This document shows, one piece after another, positions 35,475 to 45,000 of a stretch of DNA of 64,000 bases. Numbering within the stretch: the first letter of the stretch is position 1; each line of letters begins with the position of its first letter. This stretch comes from a bacterium. Its GTDB lineage: Bacteria > Planctomycetota > Planctomycetia > Planctomycetales > Planctomycetaceae. The notes below the pieces were generated by a model, which was not told where the DNA came from, made no database searches, and was given only the letters and a program-made list of their open reading frames with translations. The translations under genes were made by a program, and so were the position numbers. The DNA lies in contig WGME01000001.1 of assembly GCA_016125225.1 (NCBI GenBank), forward strand, positions 62,001 to 126,000, read 5' to 3'.

Positions 35475-37199
35475 ATGCTGGGCAAGAACGGATGGTGGCG
35501 GCGTGTCACCCTGGTCGTTACGACCTGTTTCGCCGTCGCGACGTCGGTCGCCATGGCGGCAACCCCGCAGGATCAAGTCGCCGAGCATCTGGCGGCCGGT
35601 GAATTCGGCCTCGCGGCTCAGGTGGCCAACGGAGTCGTGAATGCCGACGACCAAGCCGCCTTGTTGCAACAGGTTGCGACGGCTCAGCAACAGGTCGGCC
35701 AGCATCAGGGAGCCCGGGGAACTCTGCACCAGATCACCACTCCAAACACCCGTGCTCAAGCCCAGGGCGCGGCGGCTCAACAGTCGGCTCTCGGCGGCGG
35801 TGGCGTCTTCGCCGACTTCACCTCGCTGATCAACCTTATCCAGCAGAATACCGATGGGGAATGGGAAGACATCGACGGCGTCGGTGGAACGGCGACTCCG
35901 TTCCAAACCGGGGTCCGCGTCTCACCCGCCAAACTTCTGAGCCGTGTGAGCACCGTCGATAAGACCGGCCAACTCGCGGCCCTGAAGCAACAGGCCCGTC
36001 AAGCGGCTCTCAATGCCGACATGGCCCAAGCCAGCGACATGCGATTTGTTTCGCTGAAACGTCTGGAGCAGGAAGTCGCCGCCCGGTTGGATCAGGGTCT
36101 GCTGGTGCCGGAATCGATGGCCCGCATGGGTGGCCTCACGAAAGTCGAAGTGGTCTTCATCGATGCCGAAACACACGACATCATTCTGGCTGGCCCGGCG
36201 GAAGCCTGGCAGTTCGATAGCCGTGGAGAGCCGGTCGGTGTCAACAGCCATCGTCCAACGCTGCAACTCGATGACTTTGTTGTTGTCCTGCGAACCTTCG
36301 CCACCGGCGAACGCGACTTTGGTTGTTCGATCAACACCCGTGATGCTGGTGTGGCTGCCCTGCAGGACTATGCCGCTAAGTCGCAAGCCCGCGGCCCGCT
36401 CGATTCTCGTGGTGTCCGCAGCTGGGTGAATGCCCTGCAACGCAAGCTCGGCAAGCAGGACATTGTCGTCTGGGGCGTGCCGCACGACAGCCGCGTGGCC
36501 CGTATCATCGTGGAAGCCGACTACCGCATGAAGCTCATCGGGATCGATAAGCTCGATGCCGGAAAGGCCATCCCCAGCTACTTCGATCTGCTCGCTCAAA
36601 CGGTGAAAAACGATCCCCCCGCGATGGAAGCCCTGCGGTGGTGGTTGACGATGAAGTACGACGCCGTCGCTCATAGCCCTGATCGTTCGGTCTTCCAGAT
36701 CCAAGGTTCGGCCGTGCTCTGCCAGTCGGAAAACCAGATGTTGACCGCAGAAGGCAAGCACTTGCCGACCGGAAAGTCGGAAGCGACCAACCGCCAATTT
36801 GCGGAGAACTTCACGCAGCACTACGCTGACCTCGCCGCGAGCGATGCCGTGTTCGCAGACATGCAGAATGTTTTCGACCTGGCTTTAGTGGCAGCGATCA
36901 TTCGTGAAGAACGCCTGGTCGCCCGGGCTGGTTTCGATCTCGGTGAGTTCGGTCCGCAAGGCAGCTACAAACCCGCTCAACACGTTGTTCCCCGTGAAGT
37001 CGATTCGGTGGTGAACCATCGCGTCTACAACGGGAAAGACATTGTGGTTCAGGTCGCCGGTGGCGTACGGGCTGATCTGCTCGCCGTCGCACAAGACCCG
37101 GTGCTGTCACACGAATCGGCCGAACTCGCGAACGTCACCAAGACCGCTGCCAAGCCGGAACTTCCCGCTGGTCGCTGGTGGTGGGACGCCGCGAAGTAA
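35475..37199 (+). CDS. DUF1598-like secreted protein
   Basis: A 574-residue exported protein, probably of the planctomycete DUF1598 family. The signal peptide ends near SVAMAA. A helical Ala/Gln-rich region (about 30-105) precedes a beta-rich core with ARMGGLTKVEVVFIDAETHDIILAGPAEAW, DDFVVVLRTF and the DUF1598-like VARIIVEADYRMKLIGIDKLDAGK. The end is RWWWDAAK. The function is unknown. ATG 35475 has GAGGAG; the TTG at 35460 is an in-frame shadow. A bidirectional terminator separates it from pyrK. Confidence 0.78.
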   Translation: MLGKNGWWRRVTLVVTTCFAVATSVAMAATPQDQVAEHLAAGEFGLAAQVANGVVNADDQAALLQQVATAQQQVGQHQGARGTLHQITTPNTRAQAQGAAAQQSALGGGGVFADFTSLINLIQQNTDGEWEDIDGVGGTATPFQTGVRVSPAKLLSRVSTVDKTGQLAALKQQARQAALNADMAQASDMRFVSLKRLEQEVAARLDQGLLVPESMARMGGLTKVEVVFIDAETHDIILAGPAEAWQFDSRGEPVGVNSHRPTLQLDDFVVVLRTFATGERDFGCSINTRDAGVAALQDYAAKSQARGPLDSRGVRSWVNALQRKLGKQDIVVWGVPHDSRVARIIVEADYRMKLIGIDKLDAGKAIPSYFDLLAQTVKNDPPAMEALRWWLTMKYDAVAHSPDRSVFQIQGSAVLCQSENQMLTAEGKHLPTGKSEATNRQFAENFTQHYADLAASDAVFADMQNVFDLALVAAIIREERLVARAGFDLGEFGPQGSYKPAQHVVPREVDSVVNHRVYNGKDIVVQVAGGVRADLLAVAQDPVLSHESAELANVTKTAAKPELPAGRWWWDAAK

Positions 37200-37230
37200 C
37201 CGCGTCTGAAGGCAAGCATACTCAACAACA

Positions 37231-37264
37231 GAAGCCCGGGGATTGCGATCCCTGGGCTTCTTTC
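37231..37264. terminator. GAAGCCCAGGGAT-type hairpin, copy E
   Basis: Arms GAAGCCCGGGGAT and ATCCCTGGGCTTC around TGCG, followed by TTTC. It sits between the convergent DUF1598-like and pyrK genes and looks like a bidirectional terminator. Confidence 0.78.
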
Positions 37265-37283
37265 ATTCTGCAACGACGACTTC

Positions 37284-38225
37284 TTATGCGTCGGCTTCGA
37301 AGACCACATCAGCGGCGGGAAAGATCGGGCCTTCCACGCAGGTGCGGCGGTAATCCCAACTGCCATCCGGTTGGCGAATGCGGGCCACGCAACTGAAGCA
37401 GGCCCCGAAGCCACAGGCCATGGGCGATTCGAGTGACAGCCAGGCCGGGATCTGCGCGGGCACGGTCAGTTTCTGCACGGCCCGCATCATCGGTTCGGGA
37501 CCGCAGCACAGCACGGTTGTGGGCGGATTCGCACTTGCCATCAACCGCTGCAGCACATCGGTCACAAACCCATGATGCCCCGCCGTCCCATCATCGGTAG
37601 CGACCCGAATCTCGACGCCGGGCAATTGAAACCACTCCATGCCGGCCAGCAGATTCTTCGTGCGGGCTCCGTAACAGAAGGTGATCTGGCTGGGTCGTCC
37701 CGAGACAGACCGCGTGGGCTCACCGTAACGCTCCAGTCCGAGGAGTTCTTTGAGCACGGCGACAAACGGCGTCTGGCCGATACCGCCGGCGACAATCGCC
37801 AGATGTCCCGAGGTAACCGGAGCAAAACCGTTGCCCAGAGGTCCCCAGATATCAAGCACCGTCCCCGCCGCACATTGGCTGAGCAGGTTCGTGAACTTCC
37901 CCACGACATGGTAACCAAAATCGAGACCGATCGGTTCGCCCGCGGCATCACGCACAATATCGAGCAAGGCAAACGGCCGCCCCAGCAACGGATCGGTGCG
38001 GTCGAGCGATCGCAACATGAAGAACTGGCCGGGCAGTATCTGTCGAGCCACCTGCGGGCAACGCAGCCGCATGCGATAAATCCCCGGGGCGATCAATTCC
38101 TGGCCGAGCACTTCCGCCGGTTCTTCGACGGCCGACAGCACCTGCCCACAGAGTCCCAGCGCTGGCACATCACACACTGACACGATGCTTCCCCGTTCCT
38201 GCTGTGGTGCTTGATCTCCGGACAT
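37284..38225 (-). CDS. pyrK: Dihydroorotate dehydrogenase electron-transfer subunit
   Basis: A 313-residue flavoprotein. FAD binding is indicated by GRPFALLDIV and NAD(P) binding by AIVAGGIGQTPFVAVL. A [2Fe-2S] cluster is held by C-GFGA-C-FS-C and a later C in RRTCVEGPIF. In two-subunit dihydroorotate dehydrogenases it passes electrons from PyrD to NAD. No pyrD lies beside it, so it could serve another reductase. ATG 38225 overlaps the stop of the upstream pseudouridine synthase by 1 bp (TGATG); the TTG at 38228 is the alternative. Confidence 0.88.
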   Translation of the reverse strand: MSGDQAPQQERGSIVSVCDVPALGLCGQVLSAVEEPAEVLGQELIAPGIYRMRLRCPQVARQILPGQFFMLRSLDRTDPLLGRPFALLDIVRDAAGEPIGLDFGYHVVGKFTNLLSQCAAGTVLDIWGPLGNGFAPVTSGHLAIVAGGIGQTPFVAVLKELLGLERYGEPTRSVSGRPSQITFCYGARTKNLLAGMEWFQLPGVEIRVATDDGTAGHHGFVTDVLQRLMASANPPTTVLCCGPEPMMRAVQKLTVPAQIPAWLSLESPMACGFGACFSCVARIRQPDGSWDYRRTCVEGPIFPAADVVFEADA

Positions 38226-39205
38226 CAAGATCGCCGCGGCGGTCGCTTCTTGGCCATTTTTCGTCCCCCCGCTATCCGTCCGCCCGGCATCGTTCCTTTG
38301 GGTTTGCCCGGCCGACTTCCACTCCGTGCCGCCCCTGCAGGGGCACGCGTTCCCTCACGTGGCTCGAATCCTTCGCTGCGCATCGTCCGCCGGGGTCGCT
38401 TGGGGGCTCCAGCCGGGGGAGGTCGGCGGGCTTTTCGCTTGGGTCCTTGCGAGACCAGTTCCTGCAACCGATCTAGCTCTTCGGCTCGTAGCGGACGATA
38501 TTCACCGGCTTCCAAAGTCCCCAGCCGCAAGGGTCCGAACTGCACTCGCTGCAGTGACATTACCTTGTGCCCGATCCGTGCAAATAAACGGCGGACCTCG
38601 CGGTTCTGGCCTTCGGTCAAAGTCACTTCGAGTAATGTGCTCTGCCCTTTGGTTTTGATCTTTTTCACACCTCGAACGCGGAACCGGCCTTCAGCAAAAT
38701 GCAGGCCCTGCTGCAATTCGTCGAGTTGATGACCCGACGGTTCCCCCGCCACCAGCACGCGATACAACCGTTCGACTTGAAACCGCGGATGGGCCAACCG
38801 GTGGGCGAGTTCGCCATCATTGGTCACGAGCAGCAGCCCCTCGGTGTTTTCATCCAACCGCCCGACGGTAAACAGCCGCGTTTCCATGGGGGGCAGAAGA
38901 TCAATCACACGGGGCCGCCCGCCAGGGTCCGCATTCGTGCAGAGCACCCCGGGCGGTTTATGGACGAGATAATACTTCTTCGCCTGTGCTTTGACCTTTT
39001 CTCCGTCGACCGTAATCCGCTGGCGATCGATATCGACCTTCACGCCCAGGTTGGTCACGACCTGGCCATCAATCGCGACGCGGCCGGTGGTAATGTACTC
39101 TTCGCAGGCCCGCCGTGAACCGAACCCGGCTGCTGCCAAGACTTTCTGCAAACGCTCTCCGGTTGAGGCGGAGGCAGCAGAGGGGGAGTCGGGCGGAGTC
39201 GGCAT
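38225..39205 (-). CDS. RsuA/RluB-family pseudouridine synthase
   Basis: A 326-residue enzyme that isomerises uridine in rRNA. An S4 RNA-binding domain (about 15-70, [21 protein letters not shown]) precedes the catalytic domain with [43 protein letters not shown] (catalytic Asp) and [21 protein letters not shown] strongly basic, Pro/Gly-rich tail (about 250-326, [14 protein letters not shown]) follows, a common RNA-binding extension. ATG 39205 is preferred; TTG 39211 also fits. It is translationally coupled to pyrK. Confidence 0.93.
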   Translation of the reverse strand: MPTPPDSPSAASASTGERLQKVLAAAGFGSRRACEEYITTGRVAIDGQVVTNLGVKVDIDRQRITVDGEKVKAQAKKYYLVHKPPGVLCTNADPGGRPRVIDLLPPMETRLFTVGRLDENTEGLLLVTNDGELAHRLAHPRFQVERLYRVLVAGEPSGHQLDELQQGLHFAEGRFRVRGVKKIKTKGQSTLLEVTLTEGQNREVRRLFARIGHKVMSLQRVQFGPLRLGTLEAGEYRPLRAEELDRLQELVSQGPKRKARRPPPAGAPKRPRRTMRSEGFEPREGTRAPAGAARSGSRPGKPKGTMPGGRIAGGRKMAKKRPPRRS

Positions 39206-39301
39206 GGTCAAACCAGTTGGAAGATGGCGGGCACAAGAACGCAGCAGTTTACCGAAATCGGGTGATCGTCACCATGAACTCGCGCAGGAACATCAGTGTA
39301 T

Positions 39302-39364
39302 GTGCCACGGTCTGTGAGCCGTAAAATGATCCAAGAATCCGCACGGCTCACAGAGCCGTGGCAC
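39302..39364. repeat. 63-bp palindrome, GTGCCACGG family
   Basis: Left arm GTGCCACGGTCTGTGAGCC-GT and right arm ACGGCTCACAGAGCCGTGGCAC pair over 21 bp with one extra base, around a 20-base loop. The gap here, 39206-39700, holds no gene. It appears to be another dispersed extragenic palindrome. Confidence 0.75.
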
Positions 39365-39534
39365 CCCATCAGAATATCCCGACACGACGCCACAACCCCT
39401 GAATCGTCTGGAGGGATGACCTGCACACGAGTCGAGGGAGCATGCTCTGCGGCGAAAACTGCTCCCCGGCTTTGGGTTTTCTCTCAAGTCCTTCAGGTTG
39501 AAGTCTTTTCCTAGAAGTAAGAGATGCCTGTGCG

Positions 39535-39563
39535 TTGAAGAACCCGATGGCTCTTCCTAGAAT
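39535..39563 (+). promoter_or_regulatory. Candidate promoter of the nuo operon
   Basis: TTGAAG (39535-39540), 17-bp spacer, TAGAAT (39558-39563), 138 bp before nuoA. A second TTGAAG with a related TTTTCCTAGAA word lies at 39498-39516, as if this segment was duplicated. The long leader may carry regulation. The rest of the 39206-39700 gap shows no gene. Confidence 0.45.
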
Positions 39564-39700
39564 CGAGCCGCAAGCTCGAAGTTCCGCAAGCTGGTTGCAC
39601 CCGCCTCAATGCCTTCCCGCTGCTCAGTGACCACGTTCAATCTCCGTGAGAGCGAACGGTCGCGGAGAGTGTTGAGCCATCGCAACCCAGGGATCTATTG

Positions 39701-40078
39701 ATGGATGCCTTTCATGCGATTCTGCTGTATGTCGTTGTTTTAATTGGGTTTGCGGCAACAAACCTGATTCTGACCCACTTGCTGGGTCCGAAGAAAAAAA
39801 CAGCGGTCAAGCAGATGCCTTACGAGTCGGGGATGGACCCCGTCGGAGATGCACGTCAGCCCTTCGATGTGAAGTTCTATCTCGTCGCGATTCTCTTCCT
39901 GGTCTTTGACGTCGAGTTGCTGTACCTCTATCCCTGGGCGGTGAGTGCTTATGCCCCGGATGGTGGGCTGCCCCCGGAAATCCGCAGCACGGTGTTCGGC
40001 GTCATGCTGGTCTTCATGTCGACGTTGGCCATTGCCTACGTCTATGCCTGGCGAAAAGGTGTGTTCAAATGGCGGTGA
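39701..40078 (+). CDS. nuoA: NADH-quinone oxidoreductase subunit A
   Basis: A 125-residue membrane subunit of complex I. Three helices; the family motif [50 protein letters not shown] is complete. AGGGA lies before ATG 39701. Its end overlaps nuoB by 10 bp, and it starts a 14-subunit operon. Confidence 0.95.
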   Translation: MDAFHAILLYVVVLIGFAATNLILTHLLGPKKKTAVKQMPYESGMDPVGDARQPFDVKFYLVAILFLVFDVELLYLYPWAVSAYAPDGGLPPEIRSTVFGVMLVFMSTLAIAYVYAWRKGVFKWR

Positions 40079-40644
40079 ACGATGTGCCAGACAATGTTTT
40101 TATGACCACGCTGGACGCAGCGGCTAACTGGTGCCGCTCCAACAGCTTATGGCCGATGCCTTTTGCCACGGCCTGCTGTGGGATCGAACTGATGGCCACC
40201 GCGTCATCGCGGTTCGATCTGGCTCGTTTCGGGGCTGAAGTCATGCGGTTCAGCCCCCGGCAATGCGACCTGATGATCGTCGCGGGCCGTGTCGTCATGA
40301 AAATGATGCCCGTGTTGCAACGGATCTGGCTGCAGATGCCCGAACCAAAGTGGTGCATCTCGATGGGTGCCTGTGCCTCCACCGGCGGTGTCTTCGATAC
40401 CTACGCGGTGGTTCAAGGTGTCGACCGCTTCATTCCGGTTGACCTGTACGTTCCCGGCTGCCCGCCACGTCCGGAACAGCTCATCGCCGGCATCATGGAA
40501 CTGCAGTCAAAGGTGATGAAGACCGGCACCATTAACGGTCGCGAATTCATCAAGCGCACGGCGGCCACTGGCCCCACACCATTTGATGCTGACGAACTCA
40601 TCCGCATCCGTGAAGCGAATGAGCTGTTGCCGATTTTGAATTGA
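40069..40644 (+). CDS. nuoB: NADH-quinone oxidoreductase subunit B
   Basis: A 191-residue peripheral subunit that holds the terminal [4Fe-4S] cluster N2. Its cysteines are in [28 protein letters not shown] and [14 protein letters not shown]-terminal extension of about 25 residues follows the family end. It starts inside nuoA, which implies coupled translation. Confidence 0.96.
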   Translation: MAVNDVPDNVFMTTLDAAANWCRSNSLWPMPFATACCGIELMATASSRFDLARFGAEVMRFSPRQCDLMIVAGRVVMKMMPVLQRIWLQMPEPKWCISMGACASTGGVFDTYAVVQGVDRFIPVDLYVPGCPPRPEQLIAGIMELQSKVMKTGTINGREFIKRTAATGPTPFDADELIRIREANELLPILN

Positions 40645-40688
40645 GAGCGTCGATCAAAGTCCCGTGTATTGAGAGGCCAGCCACGGAC

Positions 40689-41183
40689 GTGAGTTACCAA
40701 GCCCAGCTCGAATCGCAGTTTCCGGACGCCGGACTCCAATGGAGCGACTTCCGCGACAATCATCGCGTGGTCGTGCCCGCCGCCCGTCTCGCCGAGATTC
40801 TGACCACACTCAAGCAAACTCACGGCTTCGACCAGCTCGCGGAAATCACCGCCGTCGATTACCTGGAATACGAAGATTCCACCGATCGCTTCGGCGTCGT
40901 TTATGTGCTGGTCAACTGCTCCACTGGCGAGCGGCTGATTGTCAAGGCCTTCGTGAACGATCCCGACCCGACCTTGCCGAGCATGTATCCGCTGTGGAAG
41001 TCAGCCGACTGGCTCGAACGGGAAGTTTTTGACATGTTTGGCATTCACTTCGAAGGCCATCCCGATCCGCGACGGATTCTGATGCCCGATGAATTCACGG
41101 CGTTCCCTCTCCGAAAAGACTACCCCCTGAAAGGTCGCGGAGAACGCCATAACTTTCCGGTCATCACGCGTTCGGAAAGTTAA
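40689..41183 (+). CDS. nuoC: NADH-quinone oxidoreductase subunit C
   Basis: A 164-residue subunit of the peripheral arm that contacts NuoD and the quinone site. Conserved: [84 protein letters not shown] and [18 protein letters not shown] 40689 gives a normal N-terminus; a TTG at 40641 overlapping the nuoB stop is possible. It is separate from nuoD rather than fused. Confidence 0.93.
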   Translation: MSYQAQLESQFPDAGLQWSDFRDNHRVVVPAARLAEILTTLKQTHGFDQLAEITAVDYLEYEDSTDRFGVVYVLVNCSTGERLIVKAFVNDPDPTLPSMYPLWKSADWLEREVFDMFGIHFEGHPDPRRILMPDEFTAFPLRKDYPLKGRGERHNFPVITRSES

Positions 41184-41255
41184 ATCAGCCATCGTTACCG
41201 TTGTGATGCAGTCAATGTTCGTTCGTTCTGAAAATCGTCCACGGCCAGGTGCTCT

Positions 41256-42476
41256 ATGCCTTTAGATGTTTCTGACTTCGCCGAACTGGATGCTCCTGAA
41301 AAGGAGTATCTGTGGACGTTGAATTTCGGTCCGCAGCATCCGGCGACGCATACCACATTGCGGCTGGTCCTCACCCTCGATGGTGAGCGCGTCGTACATG
41401 CCGTGCCCCATATCGGCTACCTGCACAGCGGTTTCGAAAAGCTGGGCGAACATCTCGATTTCAATCAGTACGTCACCATCGTCGACCGGATGAACTACAT
41501 CTCGCCGATGATGAATGAAATCGCCTGGCATCATGCCGTCGAAAAGCTGCTCGATATTCAGTTGACTCCCCGCTGTCGCTACCTGCGGACGATGCTGTCG
41601 GAATTGATGCGGATTCAGGACCACCTGCTCAACGTCGGTACGTGCGCGCTCGACCTGGGTGGTTTCACCGCCTTTCTCTACTGCTTCTATCAACGTGAGA
41701 AGATCTACGACATCGTCGAGTTCGCCTCGGGCCAACGGTTCCATACCAGCTACACCCGCGTCGGCGGCGTGATGTTCGATGTCAACAATGCCTGGGTCGA
41801 CAAAGTTCGCGACTTCTGCAAGGGCTTCCGCAAGGTCCATGAAGAGACGCACAAGCTGCTGACACGCAACCGCATCTTCATCGAACGCGTTCAAGGCGTG
41901 GGAACTTTGACCAAAGAAGACGCGATCAACATGGGCGTGACCGGCCCGCTCGCGCGTGCCAGTGGCGTCTTACGTGACCTGCGAAAAGACGAGCCGTATC
42001 TGGCATATCCCGATCTCGAATTCAAAGTGGTCGCCGCAAAAGATGGCGACTGCTATGCCCGTTATCTGGTGCGCATGCAGGAGATGCTCGAAAGTCTGCA
42101 ACTGATTGAGCAGATCATCGAGAACTTCCCGGAAGGCCCGGTGAATGTCGACCCCGTGACCAAGGCGGTAATCCCGGCCAAGCCGGCGGTGTACCGCAGC
42201 ATTGAAGGGTTGATTCAGCACTTTGAAGTGATCATGCCCAACCGGGGCTTCGGCAGTCCGCACGAAGAAATTTATGCGGCGATCGAATCTCCCAACGGGG
42301 AGTTGGGCTTTTATGTCGTGGGTGATGGCACCAGCCGGGCGTACCGTGCCCGCTGCCGTCCGCCCTCGTATGTGCACTTCGCCACGTTCCCGCACATGAT
42401 CAAAGATCATCAGTTGAGTGACGTGGTCGCGGTGCTGGGTAGTTTGAACATTATTGCCGCAGAGTTGGACCGGTAG
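41256..42476 (+). CDS. nuoD: NADH-quinone oxidoreductase subunit D
   Basis: A 406-residue subunit that lines the quinone pocket. Motifs: LNFGPQHPATHTTLRLVLTLDGE, HIGYLHSGFEKLGEHLDFNQ, DRMNYISPMMNEIAWHHAVE, TRVGGVMFDV, NRIFIERVQGVGTL, ESPNGELGFYVVGDGTSRAYRAR and SLNIIAAELDR. It includes the conserved His in GPQHPATH and the Tyr-containing loop. The full length and the intact ends agree with an active subunit. Confidence 0.97.
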   Translation: MPLDVSDFAELDAPEKEYLWTLNFGPQHPATHTTLRLVLTLDGERVVHAVPHIGYLHSGFEKLGEHLDFNQYVTIVDRMNYISPMMNEIAWHHAVEKLLDIQLTPRCRYLRTMLSELMRIQDHLLNVGTCALDLGGFTAFLYCFYQREKIYDIVEFASGQRFHTSYTRVGGVMFDVNNAWVDKVRDFCKGFRKVHEETHKLLTRNRIFIERVQGVGTLTKEDAINMGVTGPLARASGVLRDLRKDEPYLAYPDLEFKVVAAKDGDCYARYLVRMQEMLESLQLIEQIIENFPEGPVNVDPVTKAVIPAKPAVYRSIEGLIQHFEVIMPNRGFGSPHEEIYAAIESPNGELGFYVVGDGTSRAYRARCRPPSYVHFATFPHMIKDHQLSDVVAVLGSLNIIAAELDR

Positions 42477-42565
42477 ATCGAGCAGGAGAGCAGGCGAACG
42501 GACCACGGTTTTGTGGCGATGATGACCATCATCCAAGACCCGACATCTTCGCCTGGGAGTGATTC

Positions 42566-43039
42566 ATGGCCGTGTTGAGTGAATCGATTCGCGAGCGGAT
42601 CAAAGCGCTGTATTCGAAGTATCCCACCAGGCAGGCGATCACACTGCCCGCGCTGCATATGGTGCAGGATGAAATGCGCTATGTTCCCCTGGAAGCCGTG
42701 AAGGAAATCGCGGAACTGCTGGAACTTCATCCGGCGGAAGTTCACGACACGCTCTCTTTCTACGGCTTCTTCAAAGACGAAGCTCACAAGCTGGGCAAGC
42801 ACCGCGTATGGGTCTGCCGCAGCATCAGTTGTGTGCTGCGGGGGGGCGAAGAACTGCTGGCCCACCTCTGCGAAAAGTACCATGTCCATCCCGGCCAGCA
42901 GACGGCTGATGGCAAAATGACATTAGAATTCGCCGAATGCCTGGGAGCCTGCGAAGGGGCTCCGTGCATTCTCGTTGACGACAATTGCGAAATGAATATG
43001 ACCCCCGAGTCAGCCGAGGCGCTGGTCGACAAGTTATAA
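42566..43039 (+). CDS. nuoE: NADH-quinone oxidoreductase subunit E
   Basis: A 157-residue thioredoxin-like subunit with the [2Fe-2S] cluster N1a. Its cysteines lie in VWVCRSISCVLRGG and AECLGACEGAPCI. A helical N-terminal region precedes them. The gene precedes nuoF, with which it forms part of the NADH-binding module. GAGTGATTC lies before ATG 42566. Confidence 0.95.
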   Translation: MAVLSESIRERIKALYSKYPTRQAITLPALHMVQDEMRYVPLEAVKEIAELLELHPAEVHDTLSFYGFFKDEAHKLGKHRVWVCRSISCVLRGGEELLAHLCEKYHVHPGQQTADGKMTLEFAECLGACEGAPCILVDDNCEMNMTPESAEALVDKL

Positions 43040-43085
43040 GTGAGTCGCCGCCCGAGTTTGCAGAATTGCTCGACTGAGGTAGGAC

Positions 43086-44417
43086 ATGTCTCGACCTGAA
43101 CCGGTATTACTCGCCCGCATCAATACGCCTGACAGCGCTTCGCTGGAAACTTACCGGCGTGATGGCGGTTACGAAGCGCTGCGCAAAGCCCTGTCGATGG
43201 CACCCGAAGAGGTGATCAACGAGGTCAAAGACTCCGGGCTGCGCGGCCGTGGCGGTGCCGGGTTTCCGACTGGCTTGAAATGGACCTTCCTCCCCAAGGG
43301 CCATCCCGGGCCGATCTATCTCGCGATCAATGCCGACGAGAGCGAACCCGGCACGTTCAACAACCGCATTTTGATGGAGCAGGATCCGCATCAGATCATC
43401 GAAGGGATCGCGATCTCCTGCTATGCGATCAAATCCAACTGCTCGTATCTCTATCTCCGTTATGAATACGGCAAGAGCTACCGGGCTTTGGAAAAGGCGA
43501 TTCAAGAGTGCTATGCCGCCGGGATTCTTGGCGACAATGTGCTCGGCACCGGCTTCAAGCTCGATGTGGTTCTGCATCGCGGTGCGGCGGCCTACATCTG
43601 TGGCGAAGAAACCGGCCTGATTGAAAGCCTGGAAGGCAAACGCGCCTGGCCCCGCATCAAGCCCCCCTTCCCGGCCATTGAAGGTCTGTTCCGCAAGCCA
43701 ACCATCGTCAACAACATCGAAACCATGGCCTGCGTCAAGCAGATCCTGCAACGCGGGGCGGCCTGGTTCAAATCGGTGGGTGTCCCCCCTGACCCGAACA
43801 ATCCCCGTGATGCCGGCAGCTTCGGCCCCAAGCTTTACTGCCTCAGTGGGCACGTCAACAAGCCCGGCTGTTATGAAGTGCCGCTGGGAATTACCGCCCG
43901 CGAATTGATCGAAGAATATGGTGGCGGGGTCCCCAACGGTCGGCAAATTAAAGCTGTGGTGCCGGGCGGTATCAGCATGGGTTTCCTGTCGGCGAGTGAA
44001 CTCGACACCCCGCTTGATTTCAATGGCCCCGGTAAGGTGGGTTGCCTGGGTTTGGGGACCGCAGCGGTCGTGGTGATCGACGATTCCGCCAGCATGGTCG
44101 ATGTCCTCTACAACTGCTGCCGTTTCTTTTCGCACGAGTCGTGTGGACAATGCACGCCGTGTCGCGAGGGAACCGCCTGGATGACCAAAATCATGTACCG
44201 CATTCGCAGCGGTCAAGGCGAGCTGCGCGATCTCGACCTGCTGATGGAAGTCGCCAGCTCAATCGGCATTATTCCCGGCACCACGATCTGTGGATTGTCC
44301 GACGGTGCCGCCTGGCCAGTGAAGAACGCGATCAAGAAGTTTCGGGGAGAGTTTGAGGATTACATCAAGGCCGGGAAATCGAGCATCAAACCGGCAGAAC
44401 TGGTGGCCGCACACTAG
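43086..44417 (+). CDS. nuoF: NADH-quinone oxidoreductase subunit F
   Basis: A 443-residue NADH- and FMN-binding subunit. LRGRGGAGFPTGLKWTF binds nucleotide, NADESEPGTFNNR and YICGEETGLIESLEG shape the FMN pocket, and SCGQCTPCREGTAWM with a later Cys in TICGLSDGAAW hold cluster N3. The full length is normal. GAGGTAGGAC precedes ATG 43086. A hicAB module, not nuoG, follows. Confidence 0.97.
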   Translation: MSRPEPVLLARINTPDSASLETYRRDGGYEALRKALSMAPEEVINEVKDSGLRGRGGAGFPTGLKWTFLPKGHPGPIYLAINADESEPGTFNNRILMEQDPHQIIEGIAISCYAIKSNCSYLYLRYEYGKSYRALEKAIQECYAAGILGDNVLGTGFKLDVVLHRGAAAYICGEETGLIESLEGKRAWPRIKPPFPAIEGLFRKPTIVNNIETMACVKQILQRGAAWFKSVGVPPDPNNPRDAGSFGPKLYCLSGHVNKPGCYEVPLGITARELIEEYGGGVPNGRQIKAVVPGGISMGFLSASELDTPLDFNGPGKVGCLGLGTAAVVVIDDSASMVDVLYNCCRFFSHESCGQCTPCREGTAWMTKIMYRIRSGQGELRDLDLLMEVASSIGIIPGTTICGLSDGAAWPVKNAIKKFRGEFEDYIKAGKSSIKPAELVAAH

Positions 44418-44442
44418 TTCTCTGGTTTATGGAATATGGTGA

Positions 44443-44706
44443 GTGACAACAGTACGCAAAGTTTTGCAGAAGGTTTTAAGCGGGACAGCAGACCGCTCGA
44501 TGCGATTTGACGATATTGTACGACTGCTCAACACGCTGGGTTTTGAAGAACGAATACGAGGCGACCACCACATTTTCACTCATGAAGAATTCATGGATAT
44601 CCTGAACCTGCAACCCAAGGGTGCGCAGGCTAAGGCTTATCAGGTCAAGCAGATTCGAGAGTTAATTGTTCGCCAGCGACTGGCCGGGAAGATCGACAAC
44701 GAATAG
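44443..44706 (+). CDS. hicA: HicA-like mRNA interferase toxin
   Basis: An 87-residue protein of the HicA type: MRFDDIVRLLNTLGFEERIRGDHHIFTH, with the catalytic His of the GxHHIF motif, and ILNLQPKGAQAKAYQVKQIRELI. HicA toxins cut mRNA. GTG 44443 gives the start; no strong ribosome site is seen. It is in the nuo operon between nuoF and nuoG and pairs with the next gene. The toxin-first order is the usual hicAB arrangement. Confidence 0.85.
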   Translation: MTTVRKVLQKVLSGTADRSMRFDDIVRLLNTLGFEERIRGDHHIFTHEEFMDILNLQPKGAQAKAYQVKQIRELIVRQRLAGKIDNE

Positions 44707-44714
44707 GTTTCGCG

Positions 44715-44951
44715 ATGCCCATTAAGTCACAGAATCAAGCCGACCTTCAATATGAAGTCATTCTGTACTGGAGTGAGGTGGATGAGGCCTACATTGCTGA
44801 TGTCCCGGAATTGCCCGGTTGCATGGCCGATGGAGATTCATACGAAGAGGCCCTCAAAGCCGCTGAAATTGCCATGAGAGAGTGGATTGATACCGCTAAT
44901 GAATTAGGACGCGAGATTCCCAAGCCCAAAGGACGTTTACTGTTCGCCTGA
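44715..44951 (+). CDS. hicB: HicB-like antitoxin
   Basis: A 78-residue HicB-like antitoxin. The family pattern is YEVILYWSEVDEAYIADVPELPGCMADGDSYEEALKAAEIAMREWIDTANELGREIPKP. It is shorter than HicB proteins that carry a C-terminal DNA-binding helix-turn-helix, so transcriptional autorepression is doubtful. ATG 44715 follows hicA by 8 bp, giving a compact module inside nuo. Confidence 0.88.
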   Translation: MPIKSQNQADLQYEVILYWSEVDEAYIADVPELPGCMADGDSYEEALKAAEIAMREWIDTANELGREIPKPKGRLLFA

Positions 44952-45000
44952 AAACGCATGCGACCAGCCGTTCGGATCAATGAACTAGAAATCTCCGCAT

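Noticed and set aside
43107-44216. A 369-residue minus-strand frame over nuoF
   Set aside because: It is antisense to nuoF, whose motifs are intact.
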